Part shown: piece by piece, positions 6,341-6,408 of the stretch
Position numbering within the stretch: the first letter of the stretch is position 1
Layout of the letters: every line of letters begins with the position of its first letter
From: an uncultured Lachnospiraceae bacterium
GTDB taxonomy: Bacteria; Bacillota; Clostridia; Lachnospirales; Lachnospiraceae
Assembly: GCA_910579425.1 (NCBI GenBank)
Contig: CAJTVL010000146.1
Coordinates: forward strand, 1-6,408
DNA: 6,408 nucleotides
Direction of reading: 5' to 3'
Made by a program: the position numbers and the translations under genes
The notes under the pieces: generated by a model
Databases searched by the model: none
The model's input: only the letters and a program-made list of their open reading frames with translations
What the model was told of the DNA's origin: nothing

Positions 6341-6358
6341 ATTAGCTAGGCCGTGAAT
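6341..6358 (-). repeat. Right inverted repeat of the IS66-family element
   Basis: Counterpart of the repeat at 4101-4118, with 14 of 18 positions matching. It lies upstream of the operon. The remaining 50 bases to the window end (6359-6408) hold no gene or recognisable site and are presumably flanking DNA. Confidence 0.55.
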
Positions 6359-6408
6359 CAATGTCATTAAGTTAAGCTGATTAATAAAATCTCATCTTAT
6401 GGTCTAAC

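Larger units (their letters stand above)
4101..6358 (-). mobile_element. IS66-family insertion sequence with two genes
   Basis: The element carries an IS66-type DDE transposase gene (tnpC-like) and a small upstream gene in one minus-strand operon. Candidate terminal inverted repeats are ATTCATGGCTTAGCCGAT at 4101-4118 and the reverse complement of 6341-6358, ATTCACGGCCTAGCTAAT. They match at 14 of 18 positions and all four differences are transitions. The repeats lie 63 bases beyond the tnpC stop and 154 bases upstream of the first gene. Total length would be about 2.26 kb. No 8-bp target duplication is visible at these edges, so the true ends may lie a few bases further out. The canonical IS66 genes tnpA and tnpB are absent inside these borders. 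The coding part is intact and may be active. Confidence 0.72.

Noticed and set aside
4088..6372. Possible target-site duplication CATAAAGG (4088-4095) / CATTAAGT (6365-6372)
   Set aside because: Only 6 of 8 bases match, and the bases between these and the inverted repeats do not pair, so it cannot be separated from chance.
1..6408. CRISPR array, tRNA, rRNA or riboswitch
   Set aside because: No regularly spaced direct repeats, cloverleaf or conserved RNA element was recognised on either strand.

Overview
The window looks like accessory DNA from a gut-type Firmicute, probably Clostridia/Lachnospiraceae. The reasons are the strong AGGAGG-type ribosome binding sites, the moderate GC content, an Rpn-type PD-(D/E)XK gene of the kind common in that group, and an IS66-family element with Firmicute-like proteins. 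No rRNA, tRNA, CRISPR array or housekeeping gene is visible.

Layout from left to right. (1) Bases 3-371 (+) hold the C-terminal end of an Rpn-family PD-(D/E)XK 'transposase'/nuclease, cut by the window edge. A good intrinsic terminator follows at 385-422. (2) Bases ~430-682 are a scrambled junction. On the minus strand there are remains of a second DUF4062 N-terminus: the motif FLSSTF, then MVRTRDAFRNE 132 bases later in the same frame. The two are separated by extra DNA that carries a small plus-strand ORF (559-675) with a strong ribosome binding site. (3) Bases 557-3971 (-) are a large broken gene for a DUF4062 - P-loop (STAND/NACHT-like) NTPase - TPR protein. It is split by an in-frame TAG at 3774-3776 and by an extra base in an A-tract just before Walker A. 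Its NTPase core also looks internally shortened. A good sigma-A promoter (4025-4053) still precedes it. (4) Bases 4101-6358 are an apparently intact IS66-family element. It encodes a 98-aa coiled-coil partner protein and a 564-aa TnpC-like DDE transposase on the minus strand, bounded by imperfect 18-bp inverted repeats. A hairpin and three copies of an ATRTGGTTAYG motif lie upstream of its genes.

Functionally, the central gene belongs to an architecture (N-terminal DUF4062, P-loop NTPase sensor/switch, long TPR array) typical of STAND-type biological-conflict proteins. Here it is a decaying locus, apparently once a tandem array of at least two DUF4062 genes. Mobile or nuclease genes now flank it on both sides. 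The IS66 element sits just upstream of the old promoter in the same orientation, and no terminator is visible between tnpC and the pseudogene. The most informative results are the fossil second DUF4062 copy and the order of lesions in the first. I see no intact undescribed system.
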